64,000 bases of DNA from CAIKMD01 sp036501365 (GCA_036501365.1 DASYAL010000098.1:43649-107648), one strand, 5' to 3'. Positions 8,770-17,461 are shown, numbered from the stretch's first letter. The notes: generated by a model from the sequence alone, not told the origin. Program-made: numbers and translations.

Positions 8770-9942
8770 ATGCTGACCAAGGAGCAGAACGAGCGCCTCA
8801 CCAAGGTGGGACCCGGCACGCCCTGCGGCGAGCTGTTGCGCCGCTACTGGCAGGCGCTTTGTCCTGCGGGCGAAATCACCGAGGCCAACCCGAAGAAGCG
8901 CGTGCGTCTCCTCGGCGAGGACCTGCTCGTCTATCGCGGCGCCGACGGCAAGGTCTACTGCATCGCCGAACACTGCCTCCATCGCCGTGCCTCGCTGTTC
9001 TATGGCTTCATCGAGCCGGGCGGCATCCGCTGCTGCTATCACGGCTGGAAATTCGACTGCGACGGCAAATGCGTCGAGCGGCCGTTCGAGAAGCAGACGC
9101 CCGACAATCTCGCGACCAAGGCCTATCCGGTCGAGGAGCTCGGCGGGCTGCTCTTCGCCTATATGGGCCCCGATCCGGCAAACGCGCCGCTGTTGCCGCG
9201 TTGGGACGTGCTGGCGCGCGACGATCGCCGCCGCACCATCGTCGTGCTGCCGGTGCATACCTGCAACTGGCTGCAGATCCAGGAGAACACGGTCGATTCC
9301 GTGCACACCTATTATCTGCACGGTCATATGTCGGTGGTGAAGAATCTGCCGACGCTGGCGCAGGGCCATTATTTCTACCGACCGATCGCCGCCTATGACT
9401 GGGCGGTGTGCGACTGGGGCATCGAGAAGACGCTCGAATATGGCGGCGACAAGCCCGAGATCGAAATCCGCCCGCCGCTGATCTTCCCGAACATCCTGCG
9501 GATTCCCGAAGGACCGGTCGAGGCGCTGCATTTCCGCGTGCCGATCGACGACACGCATACGCGCATCTTCTGGGTCGGCCTGCTGCCCAGCCGCGACACC
9601 AGCCCCGATCCGGCCGCGGGCAAGACCACGTTCGAATATACCCCCGACAAGCCGCTGACCGAGAGCGACGAAGAGCTGATGACCTTCTACGGTCAGGATC
9701 GCATCGTCTGGGAGACGCAGGGCGCGGTCTTCGACCGGACGAGCGAGACTTTGGGCGCGTCCGATCGCGGTATCGTCATGTTCCGGCGTATGCTCGAAGA
9801 GCAGGTCGAGCGCGTCGCGCGCGGCGAGGAGCCGAATGTCGCGGTCGTGCGCGATCCGGCCAAGAATGCGATGATCACATTCGAGAGCGCGACGAAGCCG
9901 CGCGCGGGCAGCAACGAAGAGCACGTTTTCGCGGCCAATTGA
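8770..9942 (+). CDS. Rieske non-haem iron oxygenase, large subunit
   Basis: 390 residues. The Rieske [2Fe-2S] motif is CLHR near residue 68 and CCYHGW near 89. The mononuclear iron motif is DSVHTYYLH near 175-183, with the bridging Asp at its start, and a C-terminal DRTSETLGASDRG segment follows. This pattern belongs to the phthalate dioxygenase/vanillate demethylase class (including LigX-type O-demethylases), which act as single-component oxygenases fed by a separate reductase. No reductase is adjacent; the ferredoxin and reductase at 45705-47338 are possible donors. The start ATG at 8770 was chosen over upstream in-frame codons that lie inside the hydrolase gene. Confidence 0.9.
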   Translation: MLTKEQNERLTKVGPGTPCGELLRRYWQALCPAGEITEANPKKRVRLLGEDLLVYRGADGKVYCIAEHCLHRRASLFYGFIEPGGIRCCYHGWKFDCDGKCVERPFEKQTPDNLATKAYPVEELGGLLFAYMGPDPANAPLLPRWDVLARDDRRRTIVVLPVHTCNWLQIQENTVDSVHTYYLHGHMSVVKNLPTLAQGHYFYRPIAAYDWAVCDWGIEKTLEYGGDKPEIEIRPPLIFPNILRIPEGPVEALHFRVPIDDTHTRIFWVGLLPSRDTSPDPAAGKTTFEYTPDKPLTESDEELMTFYGQDRIVWETQGAVFDRTSETLGASDRGIVMFRRMLEEQVERVARGEEPNVAVVRDPAKNAMITFESATKPRAGSNEEHVFAAN

Positions 9943-9986
9943 CGGCGGCGGCCGATACGGCGCAGGCGAGGCGAGGGAGATACGCG

Positions 9987-11102
9987 ATGGGCGAAATCAT
10001 GGGCATGGGGCTCAGCCACTATCCCGGTCCGCTGGTGGCGGTGGAGCATTGGCCGAGCATGCTGCAGCGCTGGGTCGAGCTTGGCCGCGTGAAGGCCGAT
10101 CTGTTCGCGGCACGCGACCGCTGGCCTGAGGCGATGCGTCAGGAATGGGGCAACGACGAGGGTGTGGCTGCGGCCAGGGTGCATCGCGATCGCTTGCTTG
10201 CCGGCTATGTGCGTTTGCGCCAGGCGCTCGATGCATTCAAGCCCGACATCGTGCTGGTCTGGGGCGATGATCAGTACGAAAACTTCAAGCGCGATTGTAT
10301 TCCCGCGTTCTGCGTCGGCATCTACGACAAGGTCGTCAGCCGCCCTTATGGCGGCGGCCTTGCCGTATTCAAGACCGATCAGAACGTCTGGGGCTTGTCG
10401 AAAGACACCGAGCTGCCGATCAAATGCCACTCCCAGGGCGCCCGCGGCCTGACGCAAGGGTTGCTCGAAGGCGGCTTCGACGTCGCGTATTCGAGCGCGG
10501 TACGCCATCCCGGCGGCCTCGCGCATTCCTTCAACAACACGGTGATCTATCTCGATTATGAGCAGAAGGGGTTCGGCTTTCCCTATCCAATCATTCCCTT
10601 CCACGTGAACTGCTATGGCAGCCAGTTGATCAAGACCAGCGCCAGCGTCGTCGGCGAAGGCGCCGACGAGATCTCGCCGCCCTCGCCGAGCCCGGCGCGC
10701 TGCTTCGAGATCGGGCGCGCGACCGCGCGCTATTTCGCCGCCTCACCCTGGCGGGTCGCGCTGATCGGGTCGGCGAGCTGGTCGCATGGCTCGCTGACGC
10801 AAAAGCACGGCCGGCTCTATCCCGATCTCGTCACCGACCGCGCGCGCTACGACCAGCTGCGCGGCAACCGCTTCGGCGATTGGGGCAAGCTCACCCAGGA
10901 GGAGATGGAGGATTCGGGCCAGCACGAGGTGCTGAACTGGATCTGCCTCGCCGGCGCCATGACCGAACTCGGCCAGAGCGCCGAGGTGGTCGATTACGTC
11001 GAGACCTATGTCTTCAACTCGGCCAAGTGCTTTGCGCTTTTTTCGCCACACGGCGCTGGCACGGGTGCCTCGGGCGCTGGAGCGCGGCGAGCGGTTTCGT
11101 GA
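9987..11102 (+). CDS. LigB-type (class III) extradiol ring-cleavage dioxygenase
   Basis: 371 residues of the LigB superfamily. GLSHYPG near residue 8 carries the first metal histidine. The WGDDQYENFK segment near 93 and RHPGGLAHSF near 175 are shared with the second LigB gene at 27317-28387 (NEHPGLAHAF there), and SASWSHGSLTQK aligns with SSSWSHSFLTQK. The family uses Fe(II) and oxygen to open catechols. The last 18 residues (after ALFSP) have no counterpart in the paralog. GGGAGA precedes the ATG. The stop overlaps the GTG of the next gene (GTGA at 11099-11102), indicating translational coupling to the transporter. Confidence 0.88.
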   Translation: MGEIMGMGLSHYPGPLVAVEHWPSMLQRWVELGRVKADLFAARDRWPEAMRQEWGNDEGVAAARVHRDRLLAGYVRLRQALDAFKPDIVLVWGDDQYENFKRDCIPAFCVGIYDKVVSRPYGGGLAVFKTDQNVWGLSKDTELPIKCHSQGARGLTQGLLEGGFDVAYSSAVRHPGGLAHSFNNTVIYLDYEQKGFGFPYPIIPFHVNCYGSQLIKTSASVVGEGADEISPPSPSPARCFEIGRATARYFAASPWRVALIGSASWSHGSLTQKHGRLYPDLVTDRARYDQLRGNRFGDWGKLTQEEMEDSGQHEVLNWICLAGAMTELGQSAEVVDYVETYVFNSAKCFALFSPHGAGTGASGAGARRAVS

Positions 11103-11935
11103 CCCAGTTGACGGCCGACGCGTCGGCGCGGAGCGTCCCGCGGTTCCGGTCTTATCGGCTGCGCGATAGCCGCGCGAGCGGTGTTGCGCTCGTGCTTGTG
11201 CTGCTCGGCCTCTGGGAAGCGAGCGCGCGGCTCGGCATCGTCCAAAGCAGCAACTGGCCGCCTTTCAGCACGGTGATGACGACGCTCTTCGCCAGCATCG
11301 CCGACGGCGAGCTGCTGCCGGTGGTTCTCTCGACCCTGTGGCGCCTGGCGCGCGGCTACGCGATTGGCTGCGCGCTCGGCATCGGCGCAGGATTCCTGAT
11401 CGGACTCTATCGTCCCGTGCGCCTCGCCCTCCTGCCGACGATCGACTTGCTGCGGCCGATCCCGATCCCGGCGATCATCCCGCCGCTGATCTTCCTCATG
11501 GGCCTCGGCGACACGCTGCGGCTCTTCGCCATCGCTTTCGCGACTTTCTTTCCGGTCGCGCTCAACACCATCGCCGGGGTGCAGGCGGTCGAGCCGGTCT
11601 ATCACCAGGTCGCGCGCACTTTCGGCGTGCCGCGCGCTGCGGCGCTGCGGCGGGTGGTTTTTCCGGCCGCGCTGCCGTTCATCCTCGCCGGGTTGCGCAC
11701 CAGCCTCGGCATCGCTTTCGTTGTGACCGTGATCGCCGAAATGATCGTCGGCCAGGAAGGCATCGGCTATTACCTGATCACGATGGAATTCGCGATGCGC
11801 GCCGCCGAGATGTATGGCGGCATCATTCTCGTCACTTGCATCGCCTATCTGCTCAATCGTGGCTTCCTCGCCTGGGAAGCGCGCGCCATCCGCTGGGCGC
11901 GGCTGGCCGAGACGATGCAAGGAGATCGCGCATGA
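11099..11935 (+). CDS. ABC transporter permease (TauC/SsuC-like) 1
   Basis: 278 residues with about six membrane segments and the EAA loop VARTFGVPRAAALRRVVFPAALP around residue 180. It belongs to the nitrate/sulfonate/taurine-type importer permeases that work with NMT1-like binding proteins. The GTG start at 11099 is part of a GTGA overlap with the dioxygenase stop. The gene ends in an ATGA overlap with the ATPase gene. Together with the permease at 12770-13546 it would form a heterodimeric channel. No binding protein is encoded in this operon. Confidence 0.87.
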   Translation: MTQLTADASARSVPRFRSYRLRDSRASGVALVLVLLGLWEASARLGIVQSSNWPPFSTVMTTLFASIADGELLPVVLSTLWRLARGYAIGCALGIGAGFLIGLYRPVRLALLPTIDLLRPIPIPAIIPPLIFLMGLGDTLRLFAIAFATFFPVALNTIAGVQAVEPVYHQVARTFGVPRAAALRRVVFPAALPFILAGLRTSLGIAFVVTVIAEMIVGQEGIGYYLITMEFAMRAAEMYGGIILVTCIAYLLNRGFLAWEARAIRWARLAETMQGDRA

Positions 11936-12786
11936 GTATCGCGACCGATGCGCGGTCGGCGATCGCGGCGCGGGCGGCGGTGTCCGGCAGCCGTCTGACG
12001 GTCGACGGCATCGGGAAGAGCTTTCAAGGACCCGGCGGCAGCGCGGTCGAAGCGATCGGCACCGTCAGCCTCGATGTCGCGCCGGGCGAGTTCCTCGCGA
12101 TCGTCGGTCCGAGCGGTTGCGGCAAGTCGACTCTGCTGCAGGTCATCGCCGGGCTGATGCTGCCCTCGACCGGCCGGGTGAGGTTGGGCGAGCGCGACGT
12201 GACCGGCGAGCCGGCGCATATGGTCTATCTGTTCCAGCAATACAGCAAATCGCTGCTGCCATGGATGACCGTCGCGAACAATGTGATGTTCGCCTTCCGC
12301 CACCGCATGAAGCTCAGCCAAGCGGCGTCGCTCGCCCGCTGCCGCGACTATCTCGCCATGGTCGGGCTGGCCGATGTCGCTGCTCACTATCCGTGGCAAT
12401 TGTCGGGCGGCATGCAGCAGCGCGTCGCGATCGCCCGTGCGCTCGCGGCCGAGCCGCAGGTGCTGCTGATGGACGAGCCGTTCTCGTCGGTCGATGCGCT
12501 GACGCGGCTCGACCTTCATTCCCTCATCCTCGATCTCTGGACGCAGAAGCGCTTCACCGCCGTGCTGGTGACGCATGATGTCGACGAGGCGATCTTCCTC
12601 GCCGATCGCGTCGCCGTGCTGACGCAGCGGCCGGCGACCATCTCGGAGGTGATCGAGACCCGGTTGCCGCGGCCGCGGCATTCGATCGAGACGCGGGAAT
12701 CGCCGGCGTTTCTCGCTTTGCGGCATCGGCTGCTCGACTATTTGCTGACGCGCGGCGGAGGCAGATCGCATGCGCGCTCTGCGTGA
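11932..12786 (+). CDS. ABC transporter ATP-binding protein (TauB/SsuB-like)
   Basis: 284 residues. Walker A GPSGCGKST, Q-loop FQQYSKSLLPW, signature LSGGMQQRVAIARAL, Walker B VLLMDEPFSSVD and switch LVTHDVDEA are all present and intact. The Q-loop and LLPW segment are typical of nitrate/sulfonate/taurine importers. It overlaps the upstream permease by ATGA and the downstream permease by 17 bases, so the three genes form one translationally coupled unit. Placement behind the oxygenase and dioxygenase genes suggests uptake of the aromatic or sulfonated substrate of the same pathway. Confidence 0.92.
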   Translation: MSIATDARSAIAARAAVSGSRLTVDGIGKSFQGPGGSAVEAIGTVSLDVAPGEFLAIVGPSGCGKSTLLQVIAGLMLPSTGRVRLGERDVTGEPAHMVYLFQQYSKSLLPWMTVANNVMFAFRHRMKLSQAASLARCRDYLAMVGLADVAAHYPWQLSGGMQQRVAIARALAAEPQVLLMDEPFSSVDALTRLDLHSLILDLWTQKRFTAVLVTHDVDEAIFLADRVAVLTQRPATISEVIETRLPRPRHSIETRESPAFLALRHRLLDYLLTRGGGRSHARSA

Positions 12787-13546
12787 GCGCGGCCTGCTCA
12801 TCGTCTCGGGCTGCGCCATCCCGCTGACGCTGTTGCTCGCTCTCGAGGTCGCGGCACGCAGCGGCGCGGTCAATCCGATCTTCCTGCCGCCGCCGAGCGC
12901 GATCCTGGCCACTTTCTGGAGCATCGTCGCCTCGGGCGGCTTTGCGGCGCCGCTGGCGCAAACGGTCCTGTTTCTCTTTGTCGGCTACGGCATCGGCTGC
13001 GCCACGGCGATCGTTCTCGGCATCCTGATGGGTTCCTCGCGGCCGATCTTCAACCTGCTCGAGCCGCTGATCGAGTTGCTGCGGCCATTGCCCAAGCCCG
13101 CCTTGCTTCCGGCGCTGATCCTTTTCCTCGGCCTCGGCGCGCGGATGGAGATCACCATCGTCGCCCTCGGCTGCTTCTTTCCGGTGCTGATCAATACCCT
13201 GCAAGGCGTCCGGGCGGTCGACCCGACGATGATCAATACGGCGCGCACTTTCGGCCATGGCAGGGTCGCAATCTGGCGCCGTATCCTCTTGCCGGCGAGC
13301 GCGCCCTATATCCTTGCCGGGATGCGGATCAGCCTCGGCCTCGGGCTGATCCTGGTGGTGACGGCCGAGATGATCTCGGGGAATGGCGGTCTCGGCGACG
13401 CCATCCTCGCTGCGCAGCGCACCTTCCTGGTGAAGGAATCCTATGCCTGGCTGGTGGTGCTGGCGCTGCTCGGCCTGGCGCTCACCTGGTTCTTCAGCAT
13501 GGTCGAGCGGCGGCTTGCTTTCTGGAGCGCGCCGCCGGTGCAATGA
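12770..13546 (+). CDS. ABC transporter permease (TauC/SsuC-like) 2
   Basis: 258 residues with about six membrane spans. The EAA-type loop ARTFGHGRVAIWRRILLPASAP lies about two thirds along. It is similar to, but clearly distinct from, the permease at 11099-11935 (both contain LLRPxPxPAxxPxLI and MINTARTFG-like or VARTFG-like stretches). Two different permeases in one operon imply a heterodimeric pore. The start ATG lies inside the ATPase 3' end (overlap of 17 bases). Sixteen bases separate it from the SDR gene. Confidence 0.87.
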   Translation: MRALRERGLLIVSGCAIPLTLLLALEVAARSGAVNPIFLPPPSAILATFWSIVASGGFAAPLAQTVLFLFVGYGIGCATAIVLGILMGSSRPIFNLLEPLIELLRPLPKPALLPALILFLGLGARMEITIVALGCFFPVLINTLQGVRAVDPTMINTARTFGHGRVAIWRRILLPASAPYILAGMRISLGLGLILVVTAEMISGNGGLGDAILAAQRTFLVKESYAWLVVLALLGLALTWFFSMVERRLAFWSAPPVQ

Positions 13547-13562
13547 GTTCGGTGAGGACAAG

Positions 13563-14306
13563 ATGAATCAAACCGACCTTCACAGCCGCGGCGCCGTCAT
13601 CACCGGCGCGGCCCGCGGCATCGGCTATGCCTGCGCCGAGCGCATCCGCGCGTCAGGCGCGGCGGTGAGCCTCTGGGATCAGGATCGCGACGCGCTGGCG
13701 GAAGCGGCGCGGCGGCTCGGCGCGGCGCATGCGGCGCTGGTCGATATCACCGACGAGAGCTCGGTGACGGCGGCGGCGAAAGGCGCGGCCGCAGCCCTCG
13801 GCAAGATCGATATCCTCGTCAACAATGCCGGCATCACCGGCTCGAACAAGAAGACCTGGGAATACGATCCAGCCGAATGGCGCCGCGTCATCGACGTCGA
13901 TCTGACCGGCGCCTTTCTCTGCGCGCGCGCCGTGCTGCCGGGGATGATCGCGCGGCGCTACGGCCGTATCGTCAACATGGCCTCGGTTGCCGGCAAGGAA
14001 GGCAACCCCAACGCCGCTGCCTACAGCTCCGCCAAAGCCGGCCTGATCGGCCTGACCAAATCGCTCGGCAAGGAGCTCGCAACCGAAGGCGTCGTCGTCA
14101 ACTGCGTGACGCCCGCCGCGGCCGAAACCGATCTCTTCAAGCAGATGAGCGAAGAGCACATCGCCTATATGCGCTCGAAGATCCCGATGAACCGCTTCGT
14201 CCAGCCGGCCGAGATCGCGGCCTTGGTGGCGTGGCTATGCTCGGAGGAATGCAGCTTCTCGACCGGCGGCGTTTTCGACATCTCGGGCGGCCGCGCGACC
14301 TACTAG
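13563..14306 (+). CDS. short-chain dehydrogenase/reductase
   Basis: 247 residues, classical SDR. The cofactor motif TGAARGIG is near residue 14, NNAG near 85, the catalytic Ser is in MASVAG near 140 and the YSSAK motif follows near 153. It reduces or oxidises an alcohol/carbonyl with NAD(P). It is the last gene of the hydrolase-Rieske-LigB-ABC operon, and GAGG precedes the ATG at 13563. A dihydrodiol or hydroxy-acid dehydrogenase role in the same pathway is plausible. The stop is followed by a hairpin-rich intergenic region. Confidence 0.87.
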   Translation: MNQTDLHSRGAVITGAARGIGYACAERIRASGAAVSLWDQDRDALAEAARRLGAAHAALVDITDESSVTAAAKGAAAALGKIDILVNNAGITGSNKKTWEYDPAEWRRVIDVDLTGAFLCARAVLPGMIARRYGRIVNMASVAGKEGNPNAAAYSSAKAGLIGLTKSLGKELATEGVVVNCVTPAAAETDLFKQMSEEHIAYMRSKIPMNRFVQPAEIAALVAWLCSEECSFSTGGVFDISGGRATY

Positions 14307-14343
14307 CCGTGGCCGACATCCTAGCCTATGGCCGCCGGCGTGG

Positions 14344-14495
14344 CGGATTTGACGTTCCTATCCTTTCGCTGCAAATCCGTTTAGGAACATCGAGTTCCAA
14401 AAGCTACACCAGAATCAATAAATTGGCTGGTGTCCTTTCGATTCCGACGTTCGTAGAGAGTCTGCTGCTGCAAAGCCATACGAACGTCGGAATCG
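14344..14495. repeat. cluster of inverted repeats in the SDR/GMC intergenic region
   Basis: The 214-base gap holds several hairpins. CGGATTT/AAATCCG (14344-14350, 14373-14379) interleaves with GTTCCTA/TAGGAAC (14354-14360, 14382-14388). ACACCAG/CTGGTGT lies at 14406-14433. A perfect 17-base pair of arms lies at 14439-14455 and 14479-14495 with a 23-base loop. Both the TAGGAAC hairpin and the large hairpin start with GACGTTC(C/G)TA and end their loops in GCTGCAAA(T/G)CC, suggesting related copies of one mobile or regulatory palindrome. The last hairpin may also end the upstream operon. Confidence 0.7.
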
Positions 14496-14520
14496 GGACG
14501 CCAGCGGGAGGGCGCGGGAA

Positions 14521-16131
14521 TTGGCCACATCGACAGGCTACGACTACATCATCGTCGGCGCGGGCTCCGCGGGCTGCGTCCTCGCTAACCGTTTGAGCGC
14601 CGATCCTGCGACAAAAGTCTTGCTGCTCGAAGCGGGCGGTTCCGACTGGCATCCCTATATCCACATGCCGCTGGCGATGCTGAAGATCAGCCGCGATCCG
14701 CGCGTGAACTGGAATTTCACGACCGAGCCGGAGTCGCATTGCAACAATCGGCGGATCCCGATTCAACGCGGCAAGGTCCTGGGCGGCAGCTCGTCGATCA
14801 ACGCAATGATCTACGCACGCGGCCATCCGCTCGATTACGACGCCTGGCGGCAGAAGGGGCTGACGGGATGGGGCTACGCCGACGTTCTGCCCTATTTCAA
14901 GCGATCGGAAAACAGTTGGCGTGGCGATGACGTCTATCACGGCGCCGGCGGTCCGCTGACGACATCGCCGGCGAACAGCCGCAGCGCCCTTCACAGCCTT
15001 TTCGCTGTAGCCGCCGCGAAGCGCGGTTTTCCCGCAAGCGCCGATTACAACGGCGCGCAGCCGGAAGGCGTCGCCTGGCCCGATTTCACCATCGGGCGAG
15101 GCCGGCGCAATTCGACCGCGCGCGCCTTCCTGCGGCCCGCGCGCAAGCGGGAAAATCTGACGGTCGAGACGCATGCGCTGGCGCATCGTGTCGTCCTGCG
15201 CAACGGTCGCGCCGCCGCGGTCGAATACCAACGTGCCGGGCAGATGATCATGGCACAGGCCGATCGCGAGATCATTCTGTCGGGCGGCACCTATAATTCG
15301 CCGCAACTTCTGCTGCTGTCCGGCATCGGCCCGGCCGACGAGCTGAAGGCGCTGGGCATTGCGCCGATCCTCGATCGTCGCGATGTCGGGCGGAACTTGC
15401 AGGAGCACGTCAACGCCGTCATTACCTTCGACCTCAATCGGCCTTTGTCGCTCGTCGGCACGTTGCGCTGGGACCGGCTCGCCGCGTCCGTTCTGCGCTG
15501 GGCGGCTTTTGGTTCGGGCGCGGCGGGCAGCATGCCGCTGCAATGTGTCTGCTTTCTGCGCACGCGTCCGGAGAGCGAGCGGCCGGATATCGAGCTGCTC
15601 GTCAGTCCCGTCGCGCCGGATGCCGCGATTTGGTTTCCCGGTATCCGCCAGCCGAGCCATCACCGCTTTTCGAGCCGCGTCGCCGTGCTTCATCCGCGCA
15701 GCCGCGGGCGGGTAGCACTCCGCTCGGCCGACCCGGCAGAGGCGCCGCGCATCCATTGGAATCTGCTCGACGATCCATTCGATCTCGAGACATTGCGTGG
15801 CGGCCTCAAGGCGGTGCGCGCGATCTTTGCCGAGGAGCCGTTGCGGAGCGTCATCGCGGGCGAGGCGAGCCCCGGCGCGCGCTATCAGTCCGATGCCTCG
15901 CTCGATGGCTGGATTCGCGCCAACTGCCAGACCGCGAGCCATCCCGCCGGCACGTGCCGCATGGGTGTCGACGCGGATGCCGTAGTCGATGCGGAGCTTC
16001 GCGTCAAAGGCGTCGACGGGCTACGCGTCGCCGATTGCTCGGTCATGCCCGATGTCGTCGGCGCCAACACCAATGCGCCGACGATCATGATCGCCGAGAA
16101 AGCGGCGGCGGCGATCCTCGCCGCGCACTGA
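14521..16131 (+). CDS. GMC-family FAD-dependent oxidoreductase
   Basis: 536 residues, glucose-methanol-choline family. The FAD ADP-binding motif VGAGSAGCVLANRLS is at residues 11-25, GKVLGGSSSINAMIYARG carries the GMC signature, and the C-terminal active-site region has SHPAGTCRMG and GANTNAPTIMIAEKAA. Such enzymes oxidise alcohols to aldehydes, for example choline or aryl/alkyl alcohols. A TTG start at 14521 is supported by GGGAGG nine bases upstream. It stands alone on its strand between the SDR operon and a short remnant of a nitrile hydratase accessory gene. The substrate cannot be read from sequence. Confidence 0.9.
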   Translation: MATSTGYDYIIVGAGSAGCVLANRLSADPATKVLLLEAGGSDWHPYIHMPLAMLKISRDPRVNWNFTTEPESHCNNRRIPIQRGKVLGGSSSINAMIYARGHPLDYDAWRQKGLTGWGYADVLPYFKRSENSWRGDDVYHGAGGPLTTSPANSRSALHSLFAVAAAKRGFPASADYNGAQPEGVAWPDFTIGRGRRNSTARAFLRPARKRENLTVETHALAHRVVLRNGRAAAVEYQRAGQMIMAQADREIILSGGTYNSPQLLLLSGIGPADELKALGIAPILDRRDVGRNLQEHVNAVITFDLNRPLSLVGTLRWDRLAASVLRWAAFGSGAAGSMPLQCVCFLRTRPESERPDIELLVSPVAPDAAIWFPGIRQPSHHRFSSRVAVLHPRSRGRVALRSADPAEAPRIHWNLLDDPFDLETLRGGLKAVRAIFAEEPLRSVIAGEASPGARYQSDASLDGWIRANCQTASHPAGTCRMGVDADAVVDAELRVKGVDGLRVADCSVMPDVVGANTNAPTIMIAEKAAAAILAAH

Positions 16132-16150
16132 CTTAGCGGGCGAAGTCGGC

Positions 16151-16216
16151 CTATTCGAAATCCACGGGCTTGAGCTCGACCGGCGTGCCATGCCGCGTGC
16201 GTAGCAGGGCCATACC
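16151..16216 (-). pseudogene. remnant of a nitrile hydratase accessory gene (C-terminal end only)
   Basis: Read on the minus strand, this 66-base stretch encodes a segment ending HGTPVELKPVDFE and a stop. That matches the C-terminus of the complete accessory protein at 18142-18528 (HGTPIELKPGDFSA), and the DNA is also clearly alike (GAAATC..., then GGCGTGCCATGC.GCGTGCG). Nothing upstream continues the homology. It looks like the tail of a lost or recombined second copy. Confidence 0.6.
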
Positions 16217-16372
16217 GGCCAAACTTCGGTTGGCGCCAGCATGCGGGCACGCCCTAGCCGTGCAGGTATGATGCAAGCCGCTGCGCGACCTACTGATCGC
16301 CCCGTTCCGCCGATCGGCGGAACCGCAACGTTCCGCGCGCATTGTCATTGGAGTTGCGAAAGGCGAATCACG

Positions 16373-17452
16373 ATGGACACCGCGACCTTACCTTCTGCGT
16401 CGGCGGTCTTGGAGCCGGCCACGGCGCCACACGCAGCGAGCGCGCACGCGAAAATTCACGGCCTCCGCGACGGCATGATCGGCTACATGCTGGCGCATGA
16501 GCAGTTCAAGGTACCGGCGCTGACCGATATCGGCGCCGCCGCCGCCGCCGCGGGCTTCGACTTCCTTGCCGCGAGCGACCATTTCCAGCCCTGGCAGGCG
16601 AATGAGGGCCATTCCGGCGCTGCCTGGGTGACCCTGGCAGCTCTCGGCGGACGCGCGTCGGATGCGATGATGGGCACCTTCGTGACCTGCCCGACGCTGC
16701 GCTACAGCCCGGCGGTCGTCGCCGAGGCTTTCGCGTCGCTGAGCTTGCTTTATCCCGGCCGAATCTTTCTCGGCGTCGGCTCGGGCGAGGCGCTCAACGA
16801 GCAGGCGGCGACCGGCCAGTGGCCCGACTGGGACGAGCGCTGGGAGCGCCTAGTCGAGGCGATCGGGATCATTCGCAGCTTATGGACGGGGCAACATGTC
16901 GGCCATCGCGGCAAATACTACGCCGTCGATGCACGGCTCTACGATCCGCCGCCCGAGCCGATCCCGATCCTTACTGCGGCGAATGGCGCCAAATCGATGC
17001 GGCTCGCGGGCACGCATGGCGATGGCCTGATCACCGATCCGGCAACCTGGAGGGAGCACCGCGGCGAATGGGAAGCCGCCGCCAAGGCCGCCGGCAAAGA
17101 CCCTGCGGCGATGCCGGTGATCGTCGAGAAATTCGTCGTCGTCGGCGACGAGAACGAAGCGCGGAAACCCGCCGAGCTCTGGCGTTTCATCCCCAAGGCC
17201 TTCGAGAGCTATTTCGGCATCGCGGACCCCGTGGAGATCCAGCGGCGCGCCGAAGCCGAGATCGGCCTCGATGAAATGCTGGGCGAGATGGCGATCGGCA
17301 CCGACCCGCAGGTCCATATCGAGGCGATCGAGGAACTGTTCGACAGCGGTGTCAAGCTGGTGAACATCCATGTCGGGCAGGACGATCAGCAGCGCGCCAT
17401 CGATTTCTACGGCGCGAAGGTGCTGCCGGCGTTGCGCCAGCCGAGGAGCTGA
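16373..17452 (+). CDS. LLM-class flavin/F420-type oxidoreductase
   Basis: 359 residues of the luciferase-like monooxygenase superfamily. Segments such as FLAASDHFQPW, GTFVTCPTLRYSPAVVAEAFASL, FLGVGSGEALNEQ and TGQWPDWDERWERLVEAI are characteristic of the F420-dependent glucose-6-phosphate dehydrogenase-like group. If so, the cofactor would be deazaflavin F420 rather than FMN; no F420 biosynthesis gene is in the window. The start ATG at 16373 has AAAGG upstream. The stop lies nine bases before the PPC-domain gene, so the two probably form an operon. The substrate is unknown. Confidence 0.82.
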   Translation: MDTATLPSASAVLEPATAPHAASAHAKIHGLRDGMIGYMLAHEQFKVPALTDIGAAAAAAGFDFLAASDHFQPWQANEGHSGAAWVTLAALGGRASDAMMGTFVTCPTLRYSPAVVAEAFASLSLLYPGRIFLGVGSGEALNEQAATGQWPDWDERWERLVEAIGIIRSLWTGQHVGHRGKYYAVDARLYDPPPEPIPILTAANGAKSMRLAGTHGDGLITDPATWREHRGEWEAAAKAAGKDPAAMPVIVEKFVVVGDENEARKPAELWRFIPKAFESYFGIADPVEIQRRAEAEIGLDEMLGEMAIGTDPQVHIEAIEELFDSGVKLVNIHVGQDDQQRAIDFYGAKVLPALRQPRS

Positions 17453-17461
17453 GGGCAAGCC

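Noticed and set aside
14344..14388. A true RNA pseudoknot or riboswitch from the interleaved repeats
   Set aside because: The topology fits, but the connecting loop of two bases is short for a seven-pair stem and there is no conserved riboswitch core; kept only as a repeat observation.
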